This document shows positions 22,929-32,602 of a DNA stretch of 64,000 nt, piece by piece; positions within the stretch are counted from its first letter, which is position 1, and each line of letters begins with the position of its first letter. The stretch lies in contig DHHQ01000025.1 in assembly GCA_002403375.1 (NCBI GenBank), positions 14,621-78,620 on the forward strand, in the 5' to 3' direction. Source of the stretch: Thiobacillus denitrificans. Its GTDB lineage: Bacteria; Pseudomonadota; Gammaproteobacteria; Burkholderiales; Thiobacillaceae. A program made the position numbers and the translations under genes. The notes below the pieces were generated by a model. The model searched no databases and had not been told where the DNA came from. It saw only the letters and a list, made by a program, of their open reading frames with translations.

Positions 22929-25900
22929 TCAGCGCTCGACCAGCGGCCCTTCCATCCAGTCGACCTTCTTCATCTTGCGCACGATCACGTATTCGTCGCG
23001 GTTGGAGCCGACCGTGCCGTAGTAGTTGAAGCCGTAGGCCAGCTGCGCGTAGCCGCCGATCATGTGCGTGGGCTTGGTGATCGTCCGCGTCACCGAGTTG
23101 TGGATGCCGCCGCGGAAGCCGCTCACCTCGGCGCCCGGCACGTTGATGATCTTTTCCTGCGCGTGGTACATCAGGCACATGCCGCGCGGCACGCGCTGGC
23201 TGACGACGACGCGCGCCGTCAGCGTGCCGTTGACGTTGAACACCTCGACCCAGTCGTTATCCACCAGCCCGGCCTCCTTCGCCTCCGACTCCGACACCCA
23301 GACGTGGGGGCCGCCGCGCGACAGCGTCAGCATGCGCAGGTTGTCGGTGTAGGTGCTGTGGATGCCCCATTTCTGATGCGGGGTGATCCAGTTCAGCACC
23401 AGCTCGTGGTTGCCGTTCGGTTTCTTGCCGAGCAGCGGCGCGATCGTCTTGGTGTCGACGGGCGGCTTGTACACGCACAGGCCCTCGCCGAAATCCAGCA
23501 TCCACGCGTGGTCCTGGTAGAACTGCTGGCGGCCTGTGAGGGTGCGCCAGGGGATCAGCTCGTGGACGTTGGTGTAGCCGGCGTTGTACGAGACGTGCTC
23601 GGATTCGAGGCCCGACCAGGTCGGCGAGGAGATGATCTTCCTCGGCTGCACCTGGATGTCGCGGAAGCGGATCTTGTCGTCCTCGCGCGGGATCGCCAGG
23701 TGGGTGTGGTCGCGGCCGGTGATCTTGGAGAGCGCCTCCCACGCCTTGACCGCGACCTGGCCGTTGGTTTCCGGCGCGAGCATCAGGACGGTCTCGCAGG
23801 CGTCGATCGCCGACTCGATCTTCGGCAGGCCCTGGCTGATGCCGGCCTCGGTGACGGTGTAGTTGAGCTCGGCGAGCTGGTGCACCTCGTCCTCGGTGTT
23901 CCAGCTGATGCCCTTGCCGCCGTTGCCGATCTTGGTCATCAGCGGGCCGAGCGAGGTGAACTTCTTGTAGGTGTCGCCGTAGTCGCGCGTCACCACCGTC
24001 ATCGTCGGCATGGTCTTGCCGGGGATGGGGTCGACCTCGCCCTTCTTCCAGTCGCGCACGCCCATGCTCTGGCCCAATTCGCTGGGCGTGTCGTGCATCA
24101 GCGGCGTGAGGACGAGGTCCTTTTGCGTGCCGAGGTGGGTGGCGGCGAGCTCGGAGAACTTCTTGGCGATGGTCTTGTAGATCTCCCAGTCGGACTTCGA
24201 CTCCCACAAGGGCTGCACCGCTTCGGACAAGGGGTGGATGAAGGGGTGCATGTCCGAGGTGTTGAGGTCGTCCTTCTCGTACCAGGTCGCCGACGGCAGC
24301 ACGACGTCGGAATAGAGACACGTGGTCGACATGCGGAAGTCGAGCGTCACCAACAAATCCAGCTTGCCCTCGGCGCCCTTGTCGTGCCACACGACTTCCT
24401 TGGGCTTGGCCTCGCCGAGTTCGCCGAGGTCCGGCCCGAGCACCGCGTTCTGCGTGCCGAGCAGGTACTTGAGGAAGTACTCGTGGCCCTTGCCAGACGA
24501 GCCGAGCAGGTTGGAGCGCCAGACAAACAAATTGCGCGGGAAGTTTTTCGGGTTGTCCGGGTCCTCGCAGGAGAATTTCAGCGCGCCGTTCTTGATCTGC
24601 TCGGTCGCGTACTTCACCGGGTCGATGCCGGCGGCGTCGGCGGCCTTGGTGATCTCGAGCGGGTTGGTCTCGAGCTGCGGGGCCGACGGCAGCCAGCCCA
24701 TGCGCTCGGCGCGCACGTTGAAGTCGATCAGCCGGTAGTCGCCGTTCTTGCGGTCCGCGGTGGGGGAGAGGATCTCCGAGACCGACAGCTTCTCGTGGCG
24801 CCACTGGCTGGTGTGCGCGTAGAAGAACGAGGTCGAGTTCATCTGCCGCGACGGACGGTGCCAGTCGAGGCCGAACGCCAGCGGCGCCCAGCCGGTCTGC
24901 GGGCGCAGCTTCTCCTGGCCGACGTAGTGCGCCCAGCCGCCGCCCGACTGGCCGATGCAGCCGCACATCATGAGCAGGTTCATGATGCCGCGGTAGATCA
25001 TGTCGTTGTGGTACCAGTGGTTGAGCGCCGCGCCGAGGATGACCATCGACTTGCCGTGGGTCTTGTCGGCGTTGTCGGCGAACTCGCGCGCCACCGTGAT
25101 GATGTCGGCGCGCGGCACGCCGCAGTGCTTCTCGGCCCAGGCCGGCGTGTAGGGCACGGGGTCGTTGTAGTCCTGCGGGATGTTGGGGCCGCCCAGGCCG
25201 CGGTCGACGCCGTAGTTGGCGAGCGTGAGGTCGTAGACCGTGGCGATGCGCACGTCGCGGCCGCCGACGCTGATCACCTTGACCGGCAGGTTGCGCGAGA
25301 GCAGTTCGTCGTGGTCGCCGCCGAAGTAGGGCAGCGCCACCTCGACGACCTCGTCGTGGCTGCCGAGCAGCGTGAGCTGCGGCTTGACGTCCTTGTTGGA
25401 ATAGCCGTCGCGCATCTCGAGGTTCCACGCGCCCGACTGCCCCCACCTGAATCCGATGGACCCGTTGGGCGCGACCAGGTAGCCGGTGTTCTCGTCGTAG
25501 ACCACCGTCTTCCAGTCGGGGTTGTTGTCCTGGCCGAGGTTGCCGGTGAGGTCGGAGGCGCGCAGGAAGCGGTCGGCGACCAGCTTGCCCTCGTGCTCCT
25601 TCAGCATCACCAGCATCGGGTGGTCGTTGTACTGGCGGCAGTAGCTGTCGAAGTACTCGCTCTTGTTCTTGTTGTGGAACTCGCTGAGGATCACGTGGCC
25701 CATCGCCAGCGCCAGCGCGGCGTCGGTGCCCTGCCTGGGGGCGAGCCAGATGTCGCCGAACTTCACCATTTCGCCGAAGTCGCTCGATACCGCCACCGTC
25801 TTGGTGCCCTTGTAGCGCACCTCGGTATAGAAGTGGGCGTCGGGGGTGCGGGTCTGCGGCACGTTCGAGCCCCACACCATCAGATACGTCGAGTTGTACC

Positions 25901-26627
25901 AGTCGGCCGATTCCGGCACGTCGGTCTGCTCGCCCCACACCTGCGGGGAAGACGGCGGCAGGTCGCAGTACCAGTCGTAGAACGAGCCGCAGACGCCGCC
26001 GATCAGCGACATGTAGCGGCTGCCTGCCGCATAGCTGACCATCGACATCGCCGGGATCGGCGAGAAGCCGTAGATGCGGTCGGGGCCGTAGTCCTTGATG
26101 GTGTGCACGTTGGCGGCGGCGACGAGTTCGGTCACCTCGTCCCAGCCGGCGCGCACGAAGCCGCCCTGGCCGCGCACCGACTTGTAGCGCCTGGCCTTCT
26201 CCGGGTCGGTGGTGATCGCCTTCCAGGCCGCCACCGGCTCCATCGTCTTCCTCGCCTCGCGCCACATCTCCATCAGGCGGCCGCGGATCAGCGGGTACTT
26301 CACGCGCTGCGCCGAATACACGTACCACGAGTAGCTCGCGCCACGCGGGCAGCCACGCGGCTCGTGGTTGGGCAGGTCGGGGCGGGTACGCGGATAGTCG
26401 GTCTGCTGGATCTCCCAGGTGATCAGGCCGTTCTTGACGAAGATCTTCCAGCTGCACGACCCGGTGCAGTTCACCCCGTGGGTCGAGCGGACCACCTTGT
26501 CCTGCTGCCAGCGGCTGCGGTAGGCGTTCTCCCAGCTGCGGTCTTCGTTGCTCACGACGCCGTGGCCGTTGGAATAGTCGGCGACGGTCTTCTTGAAGAA
26601 GGTCAGTCGATCGAGGAAGTGACTCAT
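22929..26627 (-). CDS. narG: Respiratory nitrate reductase alpha subunit
   Basis: A 1232-residue molybdenum bis-MGD enzyme that reduces nitrate to nitrite on the cytoplasmic side. The N-terminus (MSHFLDRLTFFKK) is the twin-arginine-like remnant of NarG. The [4Fe-4S] FS0 ligands appear in HGVNCTGSCSW and PRGCPRG, with the first ligand histidine. The molybdenum-binding Asp is in YLMVWGSNVPQTRTPDAHF at about residue 220. The length is standard. AAAGGAG precedes the ATG. The stop codon is followed by the narG-narH hairpins. Confidence 0.97.
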   Translation of the reverse strand: MSHFLDRLTFFKKTVADYSNGHGVVSNEDRSWENAYRSRWQQDKVVRSTHGVNCTGSCSWKIFVKNGLITWEIQQTDYPRTRPDLPNHEPRGCPRGASYSWYVYSAQRVKYPLIRGRLMEMWREARKTMEPVAAWKAITTDPEKARRYKSVRGQGGFVRAGWDEVTELVAAANVHTIKDYGPDRIYGFSPIPAMSMVSYAAGSRYMSLIGGVCGSFYDWYCDLPPSSPQVWGEQTDVPESADWYNSTYLMVWGSNVPQTRTPDAHFYTEVRYKGTKTVAVSSDFGEMVKFGDIWLAPRQGTDAALALAMGHVILSEFHNKNKSEYFDSYCRQYNDHPMLVMLKEHEGKLVADRFLRASDLTGNLGQDNNPDWKTVVYDENTGYLVAPNGSIGFRWGQSGAWNLEMRDGYSNKDVKPQLTLLGSHDEVVEVALPYFGGDHDELLSRNLPVKVISVGGRDVRIATVYDLTLANYGVDRGLGGPNIPQDYNDPVPYTPAWAEKHCGVPRADIITVAREFADNADKTHGKSMVILGAALNHWYHNDMIYRGIMNLLMMCGCIGQSGGGWAHYVGQEKLRPQTGWAPLAFGLDWHRPSRQMNSTSFFYAHTSQWRHEKLSVSEILSPTADRKNGDYRLIDFNVRAERMGWLPSAPQLETNPLEITKAADAAGIDPVKYATEQIKNGALKFSCEDPDNPKNFPRNLFVWRSNLLGSSGKGHEYFLKYLLGTQNAVLGPDLGELGEAKPKEVVWHDKGAEGKLDLLVTLDFRMSTTCLYSDVVLPSATWYEKDDLNTSDMHPFIHPLSEAVQPLWESKSDWEIYKTIAKKFSELAATHLGTQKDLVLTPLMHDTPSELGQSMGVRDWKKGEVDPIPGKTMPTMTVVTRDYGDTYKKFTSLGPLMTKIGNGGKGISWNTEDEVHQLAELNYTVTEAGISQGLPKIESAIDACETVLMLAPETNGQVAVKAWEALSKITGRDHTHLAIPREDDKIRFRDIQVQPRKIISSPTWSGLESEHVSYNAGYTNVHELIPWRTLTGRQQFYQDHAWMLDFGEGLCVYKPPVDTKTIAPLLGKKPNGNHELVLNWITPHQKWGIHSTYTDNLRMLTLSRGGPHVWVSESEAKEAGLVDNDWVEVFNVNGTLTARVVVSQRVPRGMCLMYHAQEKIINVPGAEVSGFRGGIHNSVTRTITKPTHMIGGYAQLAYGFNYYGTVGSNRDEYVIVRKMKKVDWMEGPLVER

Positions 26628-26646
26628 TGTTTGCTCCTTTTAGTCG

Positions 26647-26756
26647 CAGGATTCAGGGGGCAGGATTCAGGGGTCAGGGGGCGGGCGCAGGGTCTTCGAG
26701 GGGCGCGGCCGGAGGCCGCTCATTCCCTGATCCCTGAATCCTGACCCCTGGCCCCT
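26647..26756. repeat. GGATTCAGGGG repeat, two direct and one inverted copy
   Basis: CAGGATTCAGGGG occurs twice in tandem at 26647-26681, and a related inverted copy lies at 26725-26756 (CCTGAATCCTGACCCCTG). The pair could fold into a long hairpin between narK2 and narG. The inverted copy runs into the narK2 stop codon (26755-26757). Related copies are at 45981-46013 and 59729-59760. Confidence 0.75.
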
Positions 26757-28365
26757 ATGGATTCCGAATCTCGGAACCCTTGCGCAGGTAGAACCACCAG
26801 TTCAGCAGCAGGCACACGGCGTAGAAGACGGCGAAGCCGTACATCGCGTATTCGGGGGTGCCGGCCTTGATCTGGTTCTTGATCACCTCGGGGGCGATGA
26901 AGGACCCGTAGGCGGCGACCGCCGAGGTCCAGCCGAGCACCGGGCCGGCCTGCGCACGGTCGAAGATCACGCCGACGGTGCGGAAGGTCGAGCCGTTGCC
27001 GATGCCGGTGGCGGCGAACAGCACCACGAACACGATCAGGAACTGGGTGAAGTAGATCTCCGGGGTGGCCGACTGGTAGGCCTGCATCAGGATCCAGCCG
27101 GCGTAGACCGACGCGGCGACCATCACCGCCGAGATCACCTGGGTGACGATCGAGCCGCCGACCTTGTCGGAGATCCAGCCGCCCACCGGGCGGATCAGCG
27201 CGCCGACGAAGGGGCCGATCCAGGCGTATTGCAGCGCGGACGGCGCGTTCGGGTTCTTGGCGTGCACCCAGGTGCCGGTCGCGGCGTCGAGCACGTGGGT
27301 GTCGCCGAAGATGACCGTGATCGACAGCGGCAGCGCCATCGAGAAGCCGATGAAGGAACCGAAGGTGACCAGGTAGAGCGCGGTCATCGACCAGGTGTGC
27401 TTGTTCCTGAAGATGGCGAACTGCTTGCCGATGTTCTCCTTCATCGGGCCGAAGGCGGCGAGCTTCAGGATCAGCAGCGTCGCCACGATGATGAGCGGCA
27501 TCGCCACCCACATGTTGAGCAGGCCGAGCCCGGTGGGCGCGGGGAGGTAGAGATAGAGGCCGGCGATGGCGGGGATGAAGGCCAGCGTGTAGAGCCAGGT
27601 CACCTTGATGAAGGCGGCCAGGGTATGGCCGGCATCAGCCGAGACCGGCAGCAGGTTGTTCATGCCGAACCAGGCGATGGCACCGAGCGGCACCAGCGAC
27701 AGCACCCAGGCGAAGCCGGCGTTCTGGATGAAGGTCTCGGTGCCGGCGGCGATCTTGCCGAAGATCCAGCCGCTGTCCTTCACCAGCGTCATCGAGTCGC
27801 CGCCGAGCGCGCCGAACACGCTCACCGTCATCACCAGCGGGATGAGGATCTGCATGGTGGTGACGCCGAAGTTGCCCAGCCCCGCGTTGATGCCGAGCGC
27901 GGTGCCCTGCAGCCGCTTGGGGAAGAAGGTGCTGATGTTGGACATCGAGCTGGCGAAGTTGCCGCCGCCGACGCCCGACCACAGCGCCATCAGCTGGAAG
28001 GTCCACAGCGGCCAGTCGGGATGCTGCAGCACGATGCCGGTGCCGATGGCGGGAGCGAGCAGCATCGAGGTGGTGAGGAAGATGACGTTGCGGCCGCCGG
28101 CGAGGCGGATGAAGAAGGAGGAGGGGATGCGCATGGTCGCGCCGGCGAGGCCCGAGATCGCCGTCAGCGTGAACAGCTCGTCCTTCGTGAAGGGGAAGCC
28201 CAGGTTGGACATCTGCACGGTGATGATTCCCCACATCAGCCACACGGCGAAGCCGCACAGCAGCGCCGGCACCGAGATCCACAGGTTTCGGTAGGCGATC
28301 CTCTTGCCGGTCGTCTCCCAGAACGTCGGGTCTTCCGGGTTCCATTCCTTGATGTTGGTGGACAT
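26755..28365 (-). CDS. narK2: Nitrate/nitrite transporter, NarK2 type
   Basis: A 536-residue twelve-helix MFS transporter. It is longer than NarK1 because of extended loops (about residues 240-290 and 345-380). NarK family marks include GxGGGNFASSMSNISTFFPKR and GLGNFGVTTMQ, and the conserved arginine in TMRIPSSFFIRLAGGR. NarK2-type proteins are thought to exchange nitrate for nitrite. AAGGAAA precedes the ATG. The C-terminus (KGSEIRNP) and stop codon touch a dispersed repeat. It lies between narK1 and narG in the same operon. Confidence 0.92.
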   Translation of the reverse strand: MSTNIKEWNPEDPTFWETTGKRIAYRNLWISVPALLCGFAVWLMWGIITVQMSNLGFPFTKDELFTLTAISGLAGATMRIPSSFFIRLAGGRNVIFLTTSMLLAPAIGTGIVLQHPDWPLWTFQLMALWSGVGGGNFASSMSNISTFFPKRLQGTALGINAGLGNFGVTTMQILIPLVMTVSVFGALGGDSMTLVKDSGWIFGKIAAGTETFIQNAGFAWVLSLVPLGAIAWFGMNNLLPVSADAGHTLAAFIKVTWLYTLAFIPAIAGLYLYLPAPTGLGLLNMWVAMPLIIVATLLILKLAAFGPMKENIGKQFAIFRNKHTWSMTALYLVTFGSFIGFSMALPLSITVIFGDTHVLDAATGTWVHAKNPNAPSALQYAWIGPFVGALIRPVGGWISDKVGGSIVTQVISAVMVAASVYAGWILMQAYQSATPEIYFTQFLIVFVVLFAATGIGNGSTFRTVGVIFDRAQAGPVLGWTSAVAAYGSFIAPEVIKNQIKAGTPEYAMYGFAVFYAVCLLLNWWFYLRKGSEIRNP

Positions 28366-28423
28366 CGTGGTTTCCTTTTCCAGGTTGACTGCCGGACCGT
28401 GCGACGCGCGGCCCGTGATTTCG

Positions 28424-29689
28424 CTACTCCATCGGGTCCCCGGCCGGCACCCGCTTCAGCAGGCGGGCCTTGTCCATCGGCCGCACTTCCGTCCAGTACA
28501 TCCACATCAGCGACACCCACACCACGCCGAACATCAGCATGAAGGCCGAGGAGCGGATGCCGGTGAGGTCGACCAGCGCGCCGAACATGATCGGCATCAG
28601 GAAGCCGCCGAGGCCGCCGGCCAGCCCGACCACGCCGGAGACCACGCCGATGTTGTCGGGGTAATCGTCGGAGATGTACTTGAAGACCGAGGCCTTGCCG
28701 AGGGCGAACACCACGCCGAGGGTGAACAGGATGATGGTGAACAGCGTCGGGCTCAGGCCGAAGTGGAAGGTCACCGGGCCGTCGACGGTCTGGATGGTGA
28801 TGTTGCTCTGCGGGTAGGACAGGAAGAACAGGCAGACCAGCGAGATCCACAGCACCCACCAGGTCATGGTGTGCGCGCCCAGCTTGTCGGAGAAATGCCC
28901 GCCGATCGCCCGCAGCAGGCCGCCGGGGATGCTGAACGCGGCGGCCAGCAGGGCGGCGGTCTTGAGGTCGAAGCCGTATTCGCTGACGTAGTACTTGGTC
29001 ATCCACAGCGCCAGCGCGACGTAGCCGCCGAACACGATCGAGTAGTACTGGCTGTAGCGCCACACCTTCGGATCCTTGAAGGCGGCGAGCTGCTCGCGGA
29101 TCGTGACGTGCTTGCCGACCTTGTGCGAGGGGTCGCTGTAGGTGAAGAACCAGAACACGATGGCGGTCACCAGCATCAGCACCGCGTACACCTTGGGCAC
29201 CATCGTCCAGCCGTAGCCGACGACGATGATGGGGGCGAGCAGCTTGGTGACCGCCGCGCCCGTGTTGCCGGCGCCGAAGATGCCCATCGCCAGCCCCTGC
29301 CTTTCCTTGGGGAACCAGCGCGCGCAGTAGGCGATGCCGACGGTGAACGAGCCGCCCGCCATGCCGACGAACAGGCCGACCACCAGGAAATGCCAGAACG
29401 CGGTCGCGTAGGAAATCAGCCAGATCGGAACGACCGTCGACAGCATCAGCACGAAGAACACGATGCGCCCGCCGAACTTGTCGGTCCACATCCCCAGCGG
29501 GACGCGGATCAGCGAACCGGTCAGCACCGGGGTGGCGACGAGGATGCCGAACTCGGTCTCGTTCAGGCCCAGCTGCTGCTTGATGGGAACGCCGATGACG
29601 GCGAACATCATCCAGATCATGAAGCAGACCGTGAACGCCAGCGTGCTCATGATGACGACCGACCATGCCTTGTATTGCTGGGTTGCCAT
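28424..29689 (-). CDS. narK1: Nitrate/nitrite transporter, NarK1 type
   Basis: A 421-residue twelve-helix MFS transporter with NarK family segments: LTGSLIRVPLGMWTDKFGGR, GMAGGSFTVGIAYCARWFPKERQGLAMGIFGAGNTGAA-type loops, and GVVSGVVGLAGGLGGFLMPIMFG. NarK1-type proteins are proposed to import nitrate with protons. Together with NarK2 it mirrors the K1K2 pair that is fused in some other denitrifiers. GAGGTGA precedes the ATG. It is the first gene of the nar operon, facing narX across a NarL-site region. Confidence 0.93.
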   Translation of the reverse strand: MATQQYKAWSVVIMSTLAFTVCFMIWMMFAVIGVPIKQQLGLNETEFGILVATPVLTGSLIRVPLGMWTDKFGGRIVFFVLMLSTVVPIWLISYATAFWHFLVVGLFVGMAGGSFTVGIAYCARWFPKERQGLAMGIFGAGNTGAAVTKLLAPIIVVGYGWTMVPKVYAVLMLVTAIVFWFFTYSDPSHKVGKHVTIREQLAAFKDPKVWRYSQYYSIVFGGYVALALWMTKYYVSEYGFDLKTAALLAAAFSIPGGLLRAIGGHFSDKLGAHTMTWWVLWISLVCLFFLSYPQSNITIQTVDGPVTFHFGLSPTLFTIILFTLGVVFALGKASVFKYISDDYPDNIGVVSGVVGLAGGLGGFLMPIMFGALVDLTGIRSSAFMLMFGVVWVSLMWMYWTEVRPMDKARLLKRVPAGDPME

Positions 29690-29794
29690 GACTCACCTCG
29701 CAGCCTGAAGCTGGAATAAGAAGACCTCGATGTGCGTTTTACGCCACCGTCCGGGCGGTTTCCAGTGGCCGCGGCGCCCCGGGAAACGGTCGAC

Positions 29795-29819
29795 TACCTC
29801 CGAATAGGTATAGGAGGTA
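29795..29819. promoter_or_regulatory. NarL-type heptamers upstream of narK1
   Basis: TACCTCC-GA-ATAGGTA (29795-29810) is a 7-2-7 inverted heptamer pair that matches the NarL/NarP consensus at 13 of 14 positions. A third heptamer in the same orientation as the right half, GGAGGTA, follows at 29813-29819. It lies about 105 bp before the narK1 start codon. I see no canonical FNR box (TTGAT-N4-ATCAA) in the interval. Confidence 0.7.
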
Positions 29820-29888
29820 TTTCGAAAAACGTTGTTTTGGAAAGGGTTTTCTGAAACGGGCGGCGGGACGGCGGGCCGGCGGGCAAGA

Positions 29889-29902
29889 AGAGGTATACCC
29901 TT
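29889..29902. promoter_or_regulatory. Back-to-back NarL-type heptamers upstream of narX
   Basis: AGAGGTA (reverse complement TACCTCT, a full match to TACYYMT) abuts TACCCTT, one mismatch. The pair is about 73 bp before the narX start, so narXL may be autoregulated. Confidence 0.5.
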
Positions 29903-29974
29903 TTATCCGCGAGGCCTGCCCTCCGGTGGTTTAATCTGGGCGCATGGAAACGAAGCCGATCGCATGGAGAAGAC

Positions 29975-31876
29975 GTGAGCCGCCTGGCGCTGGATAAGCT
30001 GCAGAATTCGCTGCTGGTGCGGCTGGGCGGGATGTTCGCCGCCATCACCGTGCTGGCGGTGGCGAGCATGTCGACCTCGTGGATGGTGGCGGAAACGACG
30101 CAGGGCAGCGGCAAGGCGATCAACATCGCCGGCAGCCTGCGCATGCAGAGCTGGCGCATGGCGTCGATCCACCAGCGGCTGCTGCAGGGCGGCGGCCCGG
30201 AACACCGGGCGCAGCTCGAGCAGGCGGTCGCCCGCTTCGAGAGCGACCTGGGCGCGGAGGCGATCCTGGCGGTCCTGCCGGACGACGAAACGACCCTGCT
30301 CAGGATGACCTACCAGCAGGTCGAGCGCAGCTGGCGCACCGCGATCAAGCCCGGCCTCACGCGCCTGCCGGCGGCCTCGCCCCCGCACCTTGCGGACACG
30401 GCCGTGCTCGACGAGATCCCCGCATTCGTCGCCCGCATCAACGACCTCGTCCAGCAGATCGAGGAGGCCACCGAGTCGAAGATCCTGGTGATGCGCGTGA
30501 TCCTCGGCGCCGCCGTCATCGCCACGCTGCTCGTGGTGATCCTGTCGATCTACCTGGTCGCCAACATCCTGGTCCGTCCGCTGCGCGGCCTGCTGGGCCT
30601 CGCCGACCAGATCGGCCAGGGCAACCTGGCCGCACGCACCGACCTCAGCGGGGAGGACGAGATCGGCCGCCTCGGCCAGGCCTTCAACCACATGGCGGAG
30701 GATCTTTCCAAGCTGTACCAGAACCTCGAGGCGCGGGTCGAGGAAAAGACCGCCGAGCTCACCGTCGCCAACCGCTCGCTCGAGCTGCTCTACCACTCGA
30801 TCGCCCGGCTCTACAACGGGCCGGTGGCGCCGGACACCTACGCGGTCCTGCTGAAGGACCTGGAGAACGTGCTCGGCGTGGGGCACGGGCTGGCGTGCCT
30901 GGTGGAGACCGGCGAATCGCGCGCGCGGGTGATCGCCAGCACGCTGCAGCCCGCACGCGGCGATCCCGACATGTGCGGGCTGATGAGCTGCGCCGAATGC
31001 CTCGCCCACCCGGCCCTGACCGTGCACGCCGTCGGCGACGGACGGCGGGTGCTGAGCCTGCCGCTGATGGACACCGAGCAGCGCTACGGCGTGCTGCAGC
31101 TCGAGATGCCGCCCGGCCGCGAGCTCGCGCCGTGGCAGACCCAGCTGCTGGAGGCGCTGTCGCGCCATATCGGCATCGCCATCGGCACCGCGCGCCGCAC
31201 CGAGCAGAGCCGGCGGCTGTCGCTGCTGGAGGAGCGCGCCGCGCTGGCGCGCGACCTGCACGACTCGCTGGCGCAGGCGCTCGCCTACATGAAGATCCAG
31301 GTCAGCCGCCTGAAGCCGCTGGTCGAGCGTTCGGGCGCCGGCGCCGACGCGCTCGAGGTGCTGGCCGAGCTGCGCGAGGGCCTCAACAGCGCCTACCGCC
31401 AGCTGCGCGAGCTGCTCACCACGTTCCGCCTGCGCATCGAGGGCGAGGGGCTGGCCGCCGCGCTCAGGACCACGGTGGACGAGTTCTCGGCCCGCGGCGG
31501 CATCCCGGTCGGGCTCGACGTCCATCTCGCCGGCTGCACGCTCAGCCCCAACGAGGAGATCCACGCCCTGCAGATCGTGCGCGAGGCGCTGTCCAACGTG
31601 CTCAACCACGCCCGCGCGGGCCGGGCCGAAGTGAAGGTCGCGTGCAACAGCGACGGCTCGGTGTCGGCCACCGTGACCGACGACGGCGTCGGCATCCATC
31701 AGGCGGCCGGCGCGCACCATTACGGCATGACCATCATGGAGGAGCGGGCGAAGCACCTGGGCGGGCGGCTCACCGTGGAAACCCTGCCCACGCTCGGCAC
31801 CCGCGTCACGCTACACTTCACGCCGGCGAGCCGGCGCGACGCCAGCATTCCCATTCACCCCGTTCTCCCGCACTGA
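29975..31876 (+). CDS. narX: Nitrate/nitrite sensor histidine kinase NarX
   Basis: A 633-residue membrane sensor kinase. A first membrane helix (about residues 12-35) leads to a periplasmic domain with the P-box (INIAGSLRMQSWRMASI, about residues 46-62) that binds nitrate. A second helix (about 168-192), a HAMP domain, and a central region with cysteines (MCGLMSCAEC) follow. The HisKA_3 H-box ALARDLHDSLAQALAYMKIQ places the phosphorylated His at about 429, before a HATPase domain ending near GTRVTLHF. The start is GTG with GGAGA upstream; nearby ATG codons are out of frame. narL starts six bases after its stop. Confidence 0.94.
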   Translation: MSRLALDKLQNSLLVRLGGMFAAITVLAVASMSTSWMVAETTQGSGKAINIAGSLRMQSWRMASIHQRLLQGGGPEHRAQLEQAVARFESDLGAEAILAVLPDDETTLLRMTYQQVERSWRTAIKPGLTRLPAASPPHLADTAVLDEIPAFVARINDLVQQIEEATESKILVMRVILGAAVIATLLVVILSIYLVANILVRPLRGLLGLADQIGQGNLAARTDLSGEDEIGRLGQAFNHMAEDLSKLYQNLEARVEEKTAELTVANRSLELLYHSIARLYNGPVAPDTYAVLLKDLENVLGVGHGLACLVETGESRARVIASTLQPARGDPDMCGLMSCAECLAHPALTVHAVGDGRRVLSLPLMDTEQRYGVLQLEMPPGRELAPWQTQLLEALSRHIGIAIGTARRTEQSRRLSLLEERAALARDLHDSLAQALAYMKIQVSRLKPLVERSGAGADALEVLAELREGLNSAYRQLRELLTTFRLRIEGEGLAAALRTTVDEFSARGGIPVGLDVHLAGCTLSPNEEIHALQIVREALSNVLNHARAGRAEVKVACNSDGSVSATVTDDGVGIHQAAGAHHYGMTIMEERAKHLGGRLTVETLPTLGTRVTLHFTPASRRDASIPIHPVLPH

Positions 31877-31882
31877 GCCCTC

Positions 31883-32539
31883 ATGCCTACGGAACCCCAG
31901 AGCCTCCTCATCGTCGACGACCACCCGCTGTTCCGCAAGGGCGTGATCCAGCTCATCCAGGCGGCGCCGGAGTTCCGCTTCGTCGGCGAGGCGGCGAGCG
32001 GCAAGGAGGGCCTGGCGCTGGCCCGCCGGCTGGAGCCGGACATGATCCTGCTCGACCTCAACATGAAGGACATGAGCGGCGTCGAGGTCCTGAAGACGCT
32101 CAAGGACGAGGGCCTCGACGCGCGCATCATCATGCTGACCGTGTCCGACCAGGCCGAGGACCTGATGGCCGCGCTGCAGGCCGGCGCCGACGGCTACCTG
32201 CTGAAGGACATGGAGCCCGAGGACCTGATGCAGCAGCTGGCCGAGGCGGCGCGCGGCAAGATCACCATCAGCGAGCGGCTGACCCAGCTGCTGGTGACCT
32301 CGCTGCGCGAGAAGAGCCGTCCGGCCCATCCTGCCGAGGCGGCGCTCACCGAGCAGGAGAACCGCATCCTCGAACAGCTCATCGAAGGCAAGAGCAACAA
32401 GCTGATCGCGCGCGACCTCGGCATCGCCGAAGGCACGGTCAAGGTCCACGTCAAGCATGTGCTGAAGAAGCTCAACCTGCGTTCGCGCGTCGAGGCGGCG
32501 GTGTGGGCCGACCGCTGCCGGCGCCAGGCCAAGTCGTGA
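31883..32539 (+). CDS. narL: Nitrate/nitrite response regulator NarL
   Basis: A 218-residue two-domain regulator. The receiver domain has acidic residues at VDDHP (about 11-12), the phospho-acceptor Asp58 in ILLDLNM, and Lys at about 108 (YLLKDM). The LuxR-type helix-turn-helix is at about residues 150-212 (LTEQENRILEQLIEGKSNKLIARDLGI). Phosphorylated by NarX, it should act at the heptamers at 29795-29819 and 29889-29902. It is six bases downstream of narX and probably co-transcribed. Confidence 0.95.
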   Translation: MPTEPQSLLIVDDHPLFRKGVIQLIQAAPEFRFVGEAASGKEGLALARRLEPDMILLDLNMKDMSGVEVLKTLKDEGLDARIIMLTVSDQAEDLMAALQAGADGYLLKDMEPEDLMQQLAEAARGKITISERLTQLLVTSLREKSRPAHPAEAALTEQENRILEQLIEGKSNKLIARDLGIAEGTVKVHVKHVLKKLNLRSRVEAAVWADRCRRQAKS

Positions 32540-32602
32540 GGGGAACGCGATCTTCAGCGAGTCGGCTACCCTTGAAGCGTCACCAAACCAAAGGAGCGTG
32601 TC

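Noticed and set aside
22818..26744. Very long plus-strand open frame opposite narG
   Set aside because: It is an antisense shadow of narG, Arg/Val/Asp-rich and with no domain.
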